A stretch of DNA of 64,000 bases from a virus. The translations under genes were made by a program, and so were the position numbers. The DNA lies in the IMG/VR virus record IMGVR_UViG_3300036770_004143, positions 186,001-250,000 of that record; one strand, written 5' to 3'. This document shows positions 23,919 through 30,787 of this stretch, piece by piece. Within the stretch, counting starts at the first letter, position 1. Every line of letters begins with the position of its first letter. The notes beneath the pieces were generated by a model. It worked only from the letters and a program-made list of their open reading frames with translations. It did no database searches and was not told the DNA's origin.

Positions 23919-24518
23919 TTAATCTAAACTATTAGGAAAATACAACAAAGTTGGATTACGTTTCTGAATGTCAACCTGGGGATATGATTTCCTAAACATA
24001 TCAACATCAAATCTTTTTGTGATTAAATGATAACCACTTTTAGTTGGGATTACTGCTTCAACCTTATTACCCCCTGGTCTAGTTTCATCAAGTATAGCAA
24101 TAGTCTTTGCTAATTCTTTTTCATCTTTATCATCAATATCAACAATCCATCTATTCTCCATTCTTTTTACCTTCCCAACAACACTCTCAAATAAATTTTT
24201 CTGATTATGTTGTCCATTTTTGATTCTTTCAGCCAAAAGCATCATCATATCCAAGGCCACATCTTTATGGTTCTGTTTTTGAATGTGAATGTAGGTTCTT
24301 GCTTTGAAGAGTTCTGATAACTGCATAATCTCTTCATATTTGCTATCAAGATAATCCAGGCTATCAATACAATACGTTTTAATGGTTCTGGATGACTGGT
24401 GATTATCTCTCTCCTCTTTTGGTTGATCCTTCTTTCTTTTAAGAATATATAACATATAGAAATCACCCTCTTCTGTGAAGTTTAGTAATGGTTTGATTAT
24501 GTCCAGGTTGTTTATCAT
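23919..24518 (-). CDS. Possible archaeo-eukaryotic primase-like protein
   Basis: 199 residues from the ATG at 24518. A WIVDIDD segment near residue 125 and TKSGYHLITKRFD near residue 158 recall AEP primase motifs I (hhhDhD) and II (sxH). The C-terminal NPTLLYFPNSLD may supply the third acidic residue. It is much shorter than typical primases, so it could be a reduced prim-pol or an unrelated nucleotidyl-transfer protein. I rate this as a motif-level resemblance only. Confidence 0.4.
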   Translation of the reverse strand: MINNLDIIKPLLNFTEEGDFYMLYILKRKKDQPKEERDNHQSSRTIKTYCIDSLDYLDSKYEEIMQLSELFKARTYIHIQKQNHKDVALDMMMLLAERIKNGQHNQKNLFESVVGKVKRMENRWIVDIDDKDEKELAKTIAILDETRPGGNKVEAVIPTKSGYHLITKRFDVDMFRKSYPQVDIQKRNPTLLYFPNSLD

Positions 24519-24539
24519 GTTTTTGTTTTTTTGATAAAG

Positions 24540-24571
24540 CAAAGATAAACCTAAAAACTGGTAAATGCAAA
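24540..24571 (-). promoter_or_regulatory. Bacteroidota-type promoter (TTTG-N20-TATCTTTG)
   Basis: -33 TTTG at 24568-24571, -7 TATCTTTG at 24540-24547, before the ATG at 24518. Confidence 0.75.
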
Positions 24572-24576
24572 TCTAT

Positions 24577-25059
24577 TTAAAACTTTTTCATTTTGTAATG
24601 AATGGCAATGAATTTCTCATGATTTATATCATTTTCATCACATATTTTAATGATTTCTCTTAATTTACCACTAACTTCTGAAACAACTTCACCTAATTTG
24701 TTTACCTCATCAATTAAGTTATCAATCTCTTCTTCTATGCTGGTATAACCCCCCTCTTCCCAATCAACATCATACAATGTTTCATCATCATCTAATGTGA
24801 TATATAGAAAGGCACTAAATTTACCACTATTATGTTCAATTTGAATATAAGATGCCACATCCATTGTATATAACTCAAAAAGAACCACATTTGGTTGTTC
24901 ATTTTCAATAGAAAACTGGATGCCCAGATTTTTTAGGTGTTCACTTACATTTTCAATAAACTCTGCACTATTTGCCATAACTTTACTGTCCTCAACCAAA
25001 TTTGTTGGTCTGGATTGAATAAGTTGTTTTAACCTATCAATATTTTCTTGTAATTTCAT
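24577..25059 (-). CDS. Unknown 160-residue protein
   Basis: Acidic, with a central beta-rich NVVLFELYTMDVASYIQIEH and a helical, coiled-coil-like C-terminal half (LIDEVNKLGEVVSEVSGKL). No family recognised. Confidence 0.6.
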   Translation of the reverse strand: MKLQENIDRLKQLIQSRPTNLVEDSKVMANSAEFIENVSEHLKNLGIQFSIENEQPNVVLFELYTMDVASYIQIEHNSGKFSAFLYITLDDDETLYDVDWEEGGYTSIEEEIDNLIDEVNKLGEVVSEVSGKLREIIKICDENDINHEKFIAIHYKMKKF

Positions 25060-25073
25060 ATAGTTCTTTTACA

Positions 25074-25080
25074 ATAAATA
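25074..25080 (-). promoter_or_regulatory. TATTTAT element before the gene at 24577
   Basis: ATATATTTATTGTAAAAG on the coding strand; putative late-promoter class. Confidence 0.35.
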
Positions 25081-25086
25081 TATCCA

Positions 25087-25323
25087 TTAACTAATTAAAT
25101 CAAATGATACATTATTACTATCCATCAATTCATGTAAGGTTGTCCTAACTTGAACCAAAGCATCATGTACCTCCTGGCTCATTGTGTCTGGTGCATACTT
25201 TGTCTCTGACCTCAAGTGTTGATCCAGTTCATATAAAGTCATCATTATGTCCCTACCTTTTGCAGCCAACATAAATTGCTCCATATCCTCTGGTAGATTA
25301 AATTCCAATATTGCTTTTGCCAT
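25087..25323 (-). CDS. Conserved small phage protein, 78 aa
   Basis: MAKAILEFNLPEDMEQFMLA, then LYELDQHLRSETKY. This EFNLPED...LxxLDQxLRSExKY pattern is common in phages of several hosts; function unknown. The ATG follows an ACTAAATAAG leader. Confidence 0.7.
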   Translation of the reverse strand: MAKAILEFNLPEDMEQFMLAAKGRDIMMTLYELDQHLRSETKYAPDTMSQEVHDALVQVRTTLHELMDSNNVSFDLIS

Positions 25324-25328
25324 CTTAT

Positions 25329-25511
25329 TTAGTTTTTAATGAATTTATAAAGTTCAAGTAATAATAACCCAGCTTCAGCCTTGGTTAGAAACATCTTACC
25401 CCTATCATGATTGATATAGGTATGAACAACAAGGATTTCCTCTGAACCATTTGATTTATCAATGGTCACTACTGGTGCTTCAACATAAATTTCATTGGGT
25501 TCTGTAATCAT
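25329..25511 (-). CDS. Unknown 60-residue protein
   Basis: Beta-rich N-terminus, C-terminal helix LTKAEAGLLLLELYKFIKN. A TATCTTTG box lies 20 nt upstream (25531-25538) without a clear -33 element. Confidence 0.55.
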   Translation of the reverse strand: MITEPNEIYVEAPVVTIDKSNGSEEILVVHTYINHDRGKMFLTKAEAGLLLLELYKFIKN

Positions 25512-25549
25512 TTTATTCTTGTTTAGACCTCAAAGATAGTAAAATACTT

Positions 25550-25711
25550 TTAATAATCCCAGGTAGATTTATCTACTTTTTTACCATTCATAATGCAATC
25601 AAACACATAATCCCATTTTTGATTTTTAGTGATATAATCCACTAAAATTTGGCTAAACCCCAAGGAAGTGGATCCGTTTTCTGTTTCTAATTTAATGTCT
25701 AATATTTTCAT
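25550..25711 (-). CDS. Unknown 53-residue protein
   Basis: Starts MKILDIKLETENGSTSLGFS at 25711; the longer frame to 25774 lies within the next gene. Ends DCIMNGKKVDKSTWDY. Confidence 0.5.
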   Translation of the reverse strand: MKILDIKLETENGSTSLGFSQILVDYITKNQKWDYVFDCIMNGKKVDKSTWDY

Positions 25712-25721
25712 AATTTTTGTT

Positions 25722-26045
25722 TTAATATAAGTCTTCTGAAAACAATCTGTTGCCCCTAATTTGGGATAAATCAATTACCTGGTTTTCTTGTAATGCAATT
25801 TGAAGCCCCTCTTCACGGCTAACAAACCTATTTTTTGATGTCAAAAACCCTTGTTCATTTTCACCACTTTCAGCATCTCTTAACCCTGTAATAGCATATT
25901 TTGTGTAAATACATTGCCCATGCCTATGGCCACTAAAAACAATACCCCTATCAAGGTTTGCTGGAAGATAAACCTCAATTGGTAATTCCTTTTTAAGTTC
26001 AATGTTTTTATACCAAATAGCAGCACATATTATTTTCTCATTCAT
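25722..26045 (-). CDS. Conserved phage protein, 107 aa
   Basis: MNEKIICAAIWYKNIELKKE, GIVFSGHRHGQCIY and GENEQGFLTSKNRFVSREEG. The ICAAIWY / G-R-H--CI / QGFLTS-NRFV-R-EA series is a widespread phage family with no assigned role. It overlaps the HExxH gene at 26038 by 8 nt. Confidence 0.75.
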   Translation of the reverse strand: MNEKIICAAIWYKNIELKKELPIEVYLPANLDRGIVFSGHRHGQCIYTKYAITGLRDAESGENEQGFLTSKNRFVSREEGLQIALQENQVIDLSQIRGNRLFSEDLY

Positions 26046-26589
26046 GTTTTTGTTTATATTCTTTAATAAAAGTTTCTAAATCTTGTGGTATATCACCGTA
26101 ATTATGTAATTCATATGCAAAGTTTTCAACCCATTCTTCTTCATCACCATATTCTAAATATTCATAACCAAATAAATCATATTCTAATTCACATATTGCA
26201 TGTCCAAGTTCATGAAATATTGTTGTTTCAACTGTCACCCATAATGGTACATTATATTCTTTAGAACCTTCTAAAATATCCTTTTCTGATAAAATAACTA
26301 TTGGTATTGATGAACTTGTACCACTTCTAAATCTACCTAAAGCACCTTCTCCAATATTATTGACAAATATTATTCTAATATCCTTGAATAAATCTATTTT
26401 ATTTTTAAATATTTCAATTGCTTCCCTAGAAAACTTAACTATATCAGAATGTACTTTGGTTATATCTTTAACCCCATAGTCATTAATAATATGGTTATAG
26501 TCATCACTTTCTTTATTTAAAAGAAATTCAATATCCTCATTCAAAAAATCTTGAATTGTGGTTTTAATAATTCTTCTCAAATCTTTCAT
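26038..26589 (-). CDS. HExxH metalloprotease-like protein with capsid-targeting-like N-terminus
   Basis: 183 residues. It starts MKDLRRIIKTTIQDFLNE, the shared signal-like segment. Near residue 127 a zinc-protease motif TTIFHELGHAI is followed about 30 residues later by EEWVENFAYELH, which supplies the third (Glu) zinc ligand of a gluzincin-like site. If packaged and injected, it could cleave a host protein early in infection; that is inference. A TATTTAT element precedes it. Confidence 0.7.
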   Translation of the reverse strand: MKDLRRIIKTTIQDFLNEDIEFLLNKESDDYNHIINDYGVKDITKVHSDIVKFSREAIEIFKNKIDLFKDIRIIFVNNIGEGALGRFRSGTSSSIPIVILSEKDILEGSKEYNVPLWVTVETTIFHELGHAICELEYDLFGYEYLEYGDEEEWVENFAYELHNYGDIPQDLETFIKEYKQKHE

Positions 26590-26603
26590 ATTTTATTTTA
26601 TAT

Positions 26604-26610
26604 ATAAATA
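26604..26610 (-). promoter_or_regulatory. TATTTAT element before the HExxH gene
   Basis: AATATTTATATATAAAA on the coding strand about 15 nt before the ATG; putative late-promoter class. Confidence 0.35.
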
Positions 26611-26629
26611 TTAAGTTTTAAAAGTTTTG

Positions 26630-26715
26630 TGGTCAGGATAGGATTCGAACCTATATTGTTGAATTACCCAGCTTCAACTGCTTAAGTATAGCGTTTACCA
26701 TTCCGCCACCTGACT
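26630..26715 (-). tRNA. tRNA-like, class II (Leu/Ser-like), anticodon unassigned
   Basis: 86 nt. Acceptor AGTCAGG/CCTGACC (6 of 7 pairs), Leu/Ser-type D arm GCGG-AATGGTAAA-CGC, T arm ATAGG-TTCGAAT-CCTAT and a variable-arm hairpin GTTGAA/TTCAAC. Only about 12 nt lie between the D arm and variable arm, too few for a normal anticodon arm. Confidence 0.5.
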
Positions 26716-26917
26716 AATTAACACCCTAATTTATCCAACTTACAGATGTTATGGCTGTCCCCCCACAGAAGGGGGTTAGGAATAGTCATTTTGTCCTGAT
26801 GAGGTCGAGGTGACATCCTCTGACGTTCTCCCTATACGTCAATGTACGTGCCCATACAGTAATCACTCTGTTTCTTCATATTGGGCATACTATCTGGTGA
26901 TTAACCAGAACGTATCT
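26716..26917 (-). other. Structured non-coding segment
   Basis: About 200 nt between an HNH gene and a tRNA-like sequence, no ORF. Minus-strand hairpins: TCTGGT/ACCAGA, TGCCCA/TGGGCA, TGACGT/ACGTCA, GAGG/CCTC and CCCCC/GGGGG. Five consecutive hairpins suggest a structured RNA of unknown family. Confidence 0.4.
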
Positions 26918-27331
26918 TTAGAGTAATAGTTTTTTATCTTTCCAATTTTTATAGTGTATAGATTTTAAGTTTTTACATTCATCACATCTACAACCTCTAT
27001 TATACGCTCCTAAACTTGGGTGTTTTTTTAATTTTTCAATATTAATTCCACCTAACAATTTTATTTTACCTTTGTCAAATCCATCTTGCCAATTATCTTT
27101 TGGAGTGCCTAAAAATAAATGTTCAGGATTAACGCATTTTCTATTATCGCATTTATGACAGACATATAATCCTTCTGGAATTTCACCATAATGTAATATA
27201 TATGACATTCTATGGGAATCAACTGTTTTTTTATTTATTTTAAACACTCCGTAGCCAGTTTCACCCCTCAAACAGGCAGTCCACAACCAACAATAATCTG
27301 TTTTAATTACTTTGTCAAAAAATCTTTTCAT
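26918..27331 (-). CDS. HNH homing endonuclease
   Basis: 137 residues. HNH_3-type core: DSHRMSYILHYGEIPEGLYV, CHKCDNRKCVNPEHLFLGTP (C-x2-C, C, NPEHL), then DNWQDGFDKGK. The C-terminal RGCRCDECKNLKSIHYKNWK adds a second Cys pair. Free-standing inside the tRNA cluster; such genes often sit next to the site they cut. Confidence 0.9.
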   Translation of the reverse strand: MKRFFDKVIKTDYCWLWTACLRGETGYGVFKINKKTVDSHRMSYILHYGEIPEGLYVCHKCDNRKCVNPEHLFLGTPKDNWQDGFDKGKIKLLGGINIEKLKKHPSLGAYNRGCRCDECKNLKSIHYKNWKDKKLLL

Positions 27332-27374
27332 GTTTATTTATTTTAGCAATAAATATACAAACTTTTTTAAAAAA

Positions 27375-27487
27375 AGCAAGGGCAGGATTTGATACCTACA
27401 AGCTAGGCTCAACAGCCCAGAACAGTTTTGTTTAACGTCAGCATCCTTCTGATTTCTGTTTTGCGTCTACCATTCCGCCACCTTGCT
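27375..27487 (-). tRNA. tRNA-like, class II, with enlarged anticodon domain
   Basis: 113 nt. Perfect acceptor AGCAAGG/CCTTGCT and Leu/Ser-type D arm GCGG-AATGGTAGA-CGC. A candidate anticodon stem AACAG/CTGTT encloses 30 nt instead of 7, and a variable hairpin GGGCT/AGCCT follows. T loop is TATCAAAT (8 nt). An intron-like insertion or a non-decoding RNA are both possible. Confidence 0.45.
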
Positions 27488-27489
27488 TT

Positions 27490-27520
27490 GCTTGTCTTTC
27501 CAGGCTGTCAACAACTTATA
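27490..27520 (-). repeat. Leader-like element, copy 1
   Basis: 31-nt element (minus strand: TATAAGTTGTTGACAGCCTG then GAAAGACAAGC) located 2 nt upstream of a tRNA-like sequence. A close copy lies at 28882-28912, upstream of another. Confidence 0.5.
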
Positions 27521-27559
27521 TACCAGCTTTGTACATCAATCACTAGGTTGTCAGCTTTG

Positions 27560-27657
27560 TAACAAGAATAGGATTCGAACCTATATTTAGGATTATTTAA
27601 TCGGGATCCATACCGTACCTACCTTTCGGCGTGTCTAACCAGTTCCACCACCTTGCT
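27560..27657 (-). tRNA. tRNA-like, class II, abnormal anticodon arm
   Basis: 98 nt. Acceptor AGCAAGG/TCTTGTT with G-U pairs, D arm GTGG-AACTGGTTAGA-CAC, T arm ATAGG-TTCGAAT-CCTAT. The best anticodon stem is GCCG/CGGT with an 11-nt loop and no U33; a GGAT/ATCC variable stem follows. Confidence 0.45.
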
Positions 27658-27904
27658 ATAAATCTTTTTGAATATCTAATTTACATTTTTGGCGATCTGA
27701 TTTGGAGAACATCCTTTTGATATTCTTCTTTACCTTATCACCCCAAAAAGAAGCCCATTTTCCTTTACCAGAAGGATTCATTTGTGGTTTCATATCTTCA
27801 ATAATTTTGTTAATTCTAGTTATTAATACATTTTGACCAATGAAAAATCCTACCCAAAAAGTTAAGATGAATACTGATATTAAATAAATTACTTCTATAA
27901 TCAT
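27656..27904 (-). CDS. Small membrane protein, 82 aa
   Basis: N-terminal transmembrane segment (VIYLISVFILTFWVGFFIG), then a basic cytoplasmic-looking tail rich in Lys (KKNIKRMFSKSDRQKCKL). Its TAG stop shares 2 nt with the 5' end of the tRNA-like sequence at 27560. Family not recognised. Confidence 0.6.
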   Translation of the reverse strand: MIIEVIYLISVFILTFWVGFFIGQNVLITRINKIIEDMKPQMNPSGKGKWASFWGDKVKKNIKRMFSKSDRQKCKLDIQKDL

Positions 27905-27926
27905 AATATTATTTTTTTAAAAAAGG

Positions 27927-28054
27927 TAACAATGACAGGATTCGAACCTGTATGATGTTTTATATCTGTTCCAACAGTGTGCATCAGTTGTATCTACATC
28001 TCACATCACTTAAAATTAAGTTAATTAGCGTCTAACCAATTCCGCCACCTTGCT
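27927..28054 (-). tRNA. tRNA-like, 128 nt, with long insertion
   Basis: Leu/Ser-type 5' part (AGCAAGG-TG-GCGG-AATTGGTTAGA-CGC), T arm ACAGG-TTCGAAT-CCTGT and 3' end CATTGTT-A. The middle is 77 nt, with nested hairpins (ACTTA/TAAGT, TGATGT/ACATCA, CTGTT/AACAG) and no assignable anticodon. A strong promoter lies 10 nt upstream, so it is probably transcribed. Confidence 0.45.
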
Positions 28055-28063
28055 ACCATACCT

Positions 28064-28095
28064 CAAAGATACATCAAGATTTTTAGAAAACCAAA
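28064..28095 (-). promoter_or_regulatory. Bacteroidota-type promoter (TTTG-N20-TATCTTTG)
   Basis: -33 TTTG at 28092-28095, -7 TATCTTTG at 28064-28071, just before the tRNA-like sequence ending at 28054. Confidence 0.75.
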
Positions 28096-28121
28096 TCTAT
28101 TTTTAACTTATTTTGTTTTTG

Positions 28122-28234
28122 TAGCAAGAGTGAGATTCGAACTCACACGGTGGATTTTATAAGGTTATTTTCTCTGTTTTACGTTGCAACATCCACCCAA
28201 CCCTTAAGCGTCTATCCAATTTCGCCACCTTGCT
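28122..28234 (-). tRNA. tRNA-like, 113 nt, with enlarged anticodon domain
   Basis: Acceptor AGCAAGG/TCTTGCT, D arm GCGA-AATTGGATAGA-CGC, T arm GTGAG-TTCGAAT-CTCAC. A stem TAAGG/CCTTA encloses 37 nt; within it GGTGGAT can pair with ATCCACC downstream of the stem, a pseudoknot-like arrangement. Confidence 0.45.
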
Positions 28235-28287
28235 GTATTTATATTTTTAAAACCAATATTTACCAAGTAATTAGTTATAGCCAATAG

Positions 28288-28470
28288 CTAAAATCGTGGT
28301 ACATGGGTGTCTATCTTTTCAGACAGAACATTTTTAATCATTTCCCAACTTTGCATTACATCTCTATCAATGCTTGCGGTTTTGGTTTTACTATCAAGTG
28401 ATCTTGCAACCAATCTAAATGTATCTTCAATTTGCTTTGCTTGAAACTCGTAAATCTTCAATTCTTTCAT
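28288..28470 (-). CDS. Conserved small phage protein, 60 aa
   Basis: MKELKIYEFQAKQIEDTFRL start, then a DVMQSWEMIKNVL block. The IYEFQAKQIEDTLRL...QSWxMIKNVL pattern is known from Bacteroidota phages; function unknown. Helical throughout. Confidence 0.7.
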   Translation of the reverse strand: MKELKIYEFQAKQIEDTFRLVARSLDSKTKTASIDRDVMQSWEMIKNVLSEKIDTHVPRF

Positions 28471-28480
28471 GATTTTTATT

Positions 28481-28597
28481 TTACCATTTAACCCAATAAG
28501 TTCTATTTAGCCACCCAAAACCTATTTCATTTGTACCATCTGAACATTTGGTATAAGTAAACATTGGAAATATTAGCCATGTTTTATCTTCTTTCAT
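28481..28597 (-). CDS. Small protein, 38 aa
   Basis: MKEDKTWLIFPMFTYTKCSD followed by a GTNEIGFGWL block; aromatic-rich, single Cys. Compact coding sequence lying 10 nt upstream of the gene at 28288. Family not recognised with certainty. Confidence 0.5.
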   Translation of the reverse strand: MKEDKTWLIFPMFTYTKCSDGTNEIGFGWLNRTYWVKW

Positions 28598-28612
28598 AAT
28601 TTTAATTGTTTG

Positions 28613-28734
28613 TAGTCAGGGCAGGAATTGAACCTGCGTCACACTCGCTTGATACCCTACACACCTCATATTTTCATATGGAACGGACTCGAACCGTCGT
28701 CACCAGTTGCTCTACCCATCTGAGCTACCTAACT
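28613..28734 (-). tRNA. tRNA-like, 122 nt, with a second T-arm-like motif
   Basis: Acceptor AGTTAGG/CCTGACT, D arm GCTC-AGATGGGTA-GAGC, anticodon stem AACTG/CGGTT around GTGACGA (would read GAC, Val), then about 54 nt before the T arm GCAGG-TTCAATT-CCTGC. The insert contains a GACGG-TTCGAGT-CCGTT motif, like a second T arm, and a CATATG/TATG hairpin. Two tRNAs may have fused. Confidence 0.45.
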
Positions 28735-28740
28735 AGTTAA

Positions 28741-28796
28741 GATTTCTAAAACCCATCTCTTACAAGGCAAGGAAACTCCATCTTATGTTTTTTGCG
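28741..28796 (-). other. Short hairpin-rich spacer
   Basis: 56 nt; AAGAT/ATCTT closes the segment on the minus strand. No gene. Possible processed tRNA remnant. Confidence 0.25.
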
Positions 28797-28870
28797 TAGT
28801 CAGGGCCGGATTCGAACCGGATAAGCAACCGTTTTTAATGGACTTGGAAACCATTCCGCATTACGCCCAC
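28796..28870. repeat. 75-bp perfect direct repeat, copy 1
   Basis: Identical to 28966-29040. Contains most of a tRNA-like sequence (T arm CCGG-TTCGAAT-CCGG). Confidence 0.9.
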
Positions 28871-28876
28871 CTGACT
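28797..28876 (-). tRNA. tRNA-like, possibly Trp (CCA)
   Basis: 80 nt, perfect acceptor AGTCAGG/CCTGACT. Anticodon stem AATGG/CCATT holds a 9-nt loop TTTCCAAGT containing CCA; with one T-T mismatch the loop becomes TTCCAAG. The D arm (GGCGTAATGCGG) lacks a normal stem. Confidence 0.5.
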
Positions 28877-28881
28877 AAATT

Positions 28882-28912
28882 GCCTGTCTTTCCAAGCTGT
28901 CACCCACTTATA
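28882..28912 (-). repeat. Leader-like element, copy 2
   Basis: Close copy of 27490-27520 (minus strand TATAAGTGGGTGACAGCTTG then GAAAGACAGGC), located 5 nt upstream of the tRNA-like sequence at 28797. Confidence 0.5.
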
Positions 28913-28965
28913 AGCCTCTAGGTTTTTGTTCCTGTCAGGGTAAGGCAATTAGCTGCATTGCAACT

Positions 28966-29040
28966 GTAGTCAGGGCCGGATTCGAACCGGATAAGCAACC
29001 GTTTTTAATGGACTTGGAAACCATTCCGCATTACGCCCAC
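28966..29040. repeat. 75-bp perfect direct repeat, copy 2
   Basis: Identical to 28796-28870. The 5' acceptor strand beyond the repeat has diverged (AGTTATG instead of AGTCAGG). Confidence 0.9.
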
Positions 29041-29046
29041 ATAACT
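28967..29046 (-). tRNA. Degenerate duplicate of the tRNA-like sequence at 28797
   Basis: Same body, but the acceptor AGTTATG/CCTGACT has a T-C mismatch and a G-U pair. Probably a decaying or newly duplicated copy. Confidence 0.4.
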
Positions 29047-29069
29047 ATCATAATTCCTTATTGACAATT

Positions 29070-29101
29070 CAAAGATACATCAATGTTTTCATAAAACCTA
29101 A
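29070..29101 (-). promoter_or_regulatory. Possible promoter upstream of the tRNA-like duplicate
   Basis: TATCTTTG at 29070-29077; the -33 position has TAGG, not TTTG. The same TAGGTTTT variant occurs before the phosphatase gene at 49159. Confidence 0.4.
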
Positions 29102-29286
29102 TTTAACTTTGTATTTTGTACTACTTGAATATATATTTTATCATTCACTTGATTTTCCAATGTATCACATATTTTAAAAATTACTTGATCATGTACACCA
29201 TGAGGCACTTTGTTACGTAATTGCATTACATTTAAATACCTAACGTCTTTAAATACTTGTTCAGAAACATCCATAATTTTTGCCAT
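29098..29286 (-). CDS. Isolated member of the MKNI small-paralog family, 62 aa
   Basis: VSEQVFKDVRYLNVMQLRNK core and a CDTLENQVNDKIYIQVVQNT tail with the QV-spaced pattern and -NTKLN end of arrays A and B. It lies 13 kb from array B, alone, so the family has dispersed. Confidence 0.55.
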   Translation of the reverse strand: MAKIMDVSEQVFKDVRYLNVMQLRNKVPHGVHDQVIFKICDTLENQVNDKIYIQVVQNTKLN

Positions 29287-29318
29287 ACTATTGTTTTTTA
29301 AAAATTCAAGTTGCAGAA

Positions 29319-29444
29319 ATGAGAAGTTATATAGACAAAAACAAAATCAAAATAAAAATCAAAGACCCAACTTACTTCAAAGGCAAAAACAAAAACCAAG
29401 ACCCTTTTTATTACATAATTAACAATTTAATGCAACCTATGTAA
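29319..29444 (+). CDS. Possible small protein, 41 aa
   Basis: MRSYIDKNKIKIKIKDPTYF then a Lys/Asn-rich KGKNKNQDPFYYIINNLM. Very basic. No family recognised and no promoter seen; it fills an otherwise empty divergent gap, so it could be chance. Confidence 0.3.
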   Translation: MRSYIDKNKIKIKIKDPTYFKGKNKNQDPFYYIINNLMQPM

Positions 29445-29607
29445 TGTTTGGGTTCTATCCCAGTTTTATGTTTGTAAGTTGGCGGTTGTGATATTCATCA
29501 TTTGTAGTTTTTTGTCAACCTTTCGGTTAACCGGTCATTAATATACCTCCCATTCCCACATAAAAGTGGGGGTGCTTAAACTCCTGCAAAACACCCCACA
29601 CTACCCC
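29445..29607. other. Intergenic stretch with hairpin
   Basis: No gene. A CCCAC/GTGGG hairpin at 29555-29570 may be the terminator of the operon ending at 29608, read on the minus strand. Confidence 0.4.
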
Positions 29608-30534
29608 TTACTCTTTGCTATCACCAATTGTTCCCAAGAACTGATCAACAACTGGCTTAAATCTTGCATCAACCATAATTCTTAATGCAGCAACTCTTCC
29701 AGTTTCTTCCTGGATTTTGGAATTAAATTCTAGTTCGGCTTTCTTTCTCTTACCCTGCCATTCTTGAATTGCAATAGAGTATTGCATATTCAACTTGTTG
29801 TTGGCCTCATTAACCAAAGTTTGTAAACCAGCATTCTCATTTGCAATTTTTGCATTCTCCAATGTAACCAGGTTCTTTACCTTTGCTTTGTAATAATTAA
29901 CTTTCTGCTCATATTGTCTATGAATAGCAGATAAGTTTTTGTGCAACTCACCCAACTCATCAATTGTATGATGAATGGTAACATTCATTGGAGTTTTCTT
30001 CTCCCTCTCTAATTCAATCCATTCCAGAGTTTTTAACTTTGGCAATTCATTTCTTAATTTATCCAATTTACCACCCTTATGGATAAACTGACCATAATGG
30101 GCAGCAAAGGCTTCTGCCTCCAAATACTCATTGTATTCGCTTGAGGTTAATTGTTGCCAACCCCACTCTTCATTTACCTCATCCTTGTAATCAATAACCT
30201 CATAATTTGGTGATGTAGGTTGGGGGACATCAAAGGTAAATGATTTCTTTTTTAAAGCATCAAGCATCTTATCCTTTGCCTGGATATTATCCATTAGGAA
30301 TGCTTGCGTTGCGTGTAGCCTTGCTTTCTCTTGAAGCAAATCCACAATGTTCTCTGGCATTTTAACTCCCTGTGTCTCAATATATACCCCACTTGGTAAT
30401 GTTAAGGTCTTATGAGAGTTATTAACACTATCAATCTTTGACTGAATATCTCTTGCCTCTTGATTGCAAAGATTGGAGATTGATTGTGCTTGCGATAAAG
30501 ACAACCCTTTATTGGATAATGAATTACTTCTCAT
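29608..30534 (-). CDS. Conserved coiled-coil phage protein, 308 aa
   Basis: N-terminus MRSNSLSNKGLSLSQAQSIS followed by NLCNQEARDI, then a long mostly helical body; the last 120 residues form a clear coiled coil (ANENAGLQTLVNEANNKLNM). The SNKGLSLSQAQSISNLCNQ start is conserved in Bacteroidota phages. No catalytic motif. Function unknown; a scaffold or DNA-metabolism accessory role cannot be told apart. Confidence 0.65.
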   Translation of the reverse strand: MRSNSLSNKGLSLSQAQSISNLCNQEARDIQSKIDSVNNSHKTLTLPSGVYIETQGVKMPENIVDLLQEKARLHATQAFLMDNIQAKDKMLDALKKKSFTFDVPQPTSPNYEVIDYKDEVNEEWGWQQLTSSEYNEYLEAEAFAAHYGQFIHKGGKLDKLRNELPKLKTLEWIELEREKKTPMNVTIHHTIDELGELHKNLSAIHRQYEQKVNYYKAKVKNLVTLENAKIANENAGLQTLVNEANNKLNMQYSIAIQEWQGKRKKAELEFNSKIQEETGRVAALRIMVDARFKPVVDQFLGTIGDSKE

Positions 30535-30559
30535 GGTTATTGTTTTTTTGGTTTAATAT

Positions 30560-30787
30560 TTATTTTAATTTACCTGAAGCATCTTTTAACATCTTTGGTA
30601 AATAGTCTTGCATTAACTGTTTTCTAGTTACTTCCCATCCAATTTCAGGCAAAGCATAATCTTCAAAGTAAGTATATCTAACCATACCACATAAGTTTGA
30701 ACCAGCTTCTTTAACTTCATCCTCTCCCACTTTTACCTGGAATTTTCCTTCACCAAGATGAGTTATTACATAATCTTCTATTTCCAT
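30560..30787 (-). CDS. Unknown 75-residue protein
   Basis: EIEDYVITHLGEGKFQVKVG, CGMVRYTYFEDYALPEIGWE. Mixed alpha/beta; no family recognised. Confidence 0.55.
   Translation of the reverse strand: MEIEDYVITHLGEGKFQVKVGEDEVKEAGSNLCGMVRYTYFEDYALPEIGWEVTRKQLMQDYLPKMLKDASGKLK

Larger units (their letters stand above)
27332..27655 (-). other. Intergenic stretch with two tRNA-like sequences and a leader element
   Basis: No protein gene. It holds tRNA-like sequences at 27375-27487 and 27560-27657, and between them a 76-nt structured piece whose 27490-27520 part recurs at 28882-28912. Confidence 0.6.

Noticed and set aside
26791-26825. Hammerhead ribozyme around CTGATGAG
   Set aside because: The stem II / GAAA core does not follow, and closing stems do not pair.
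26716-26917. Group I intron next to the HNH gene
   Set aside because: No P3-P8 core or P7-type pairing could be found; the segment shows simple consecutive hairpins only.
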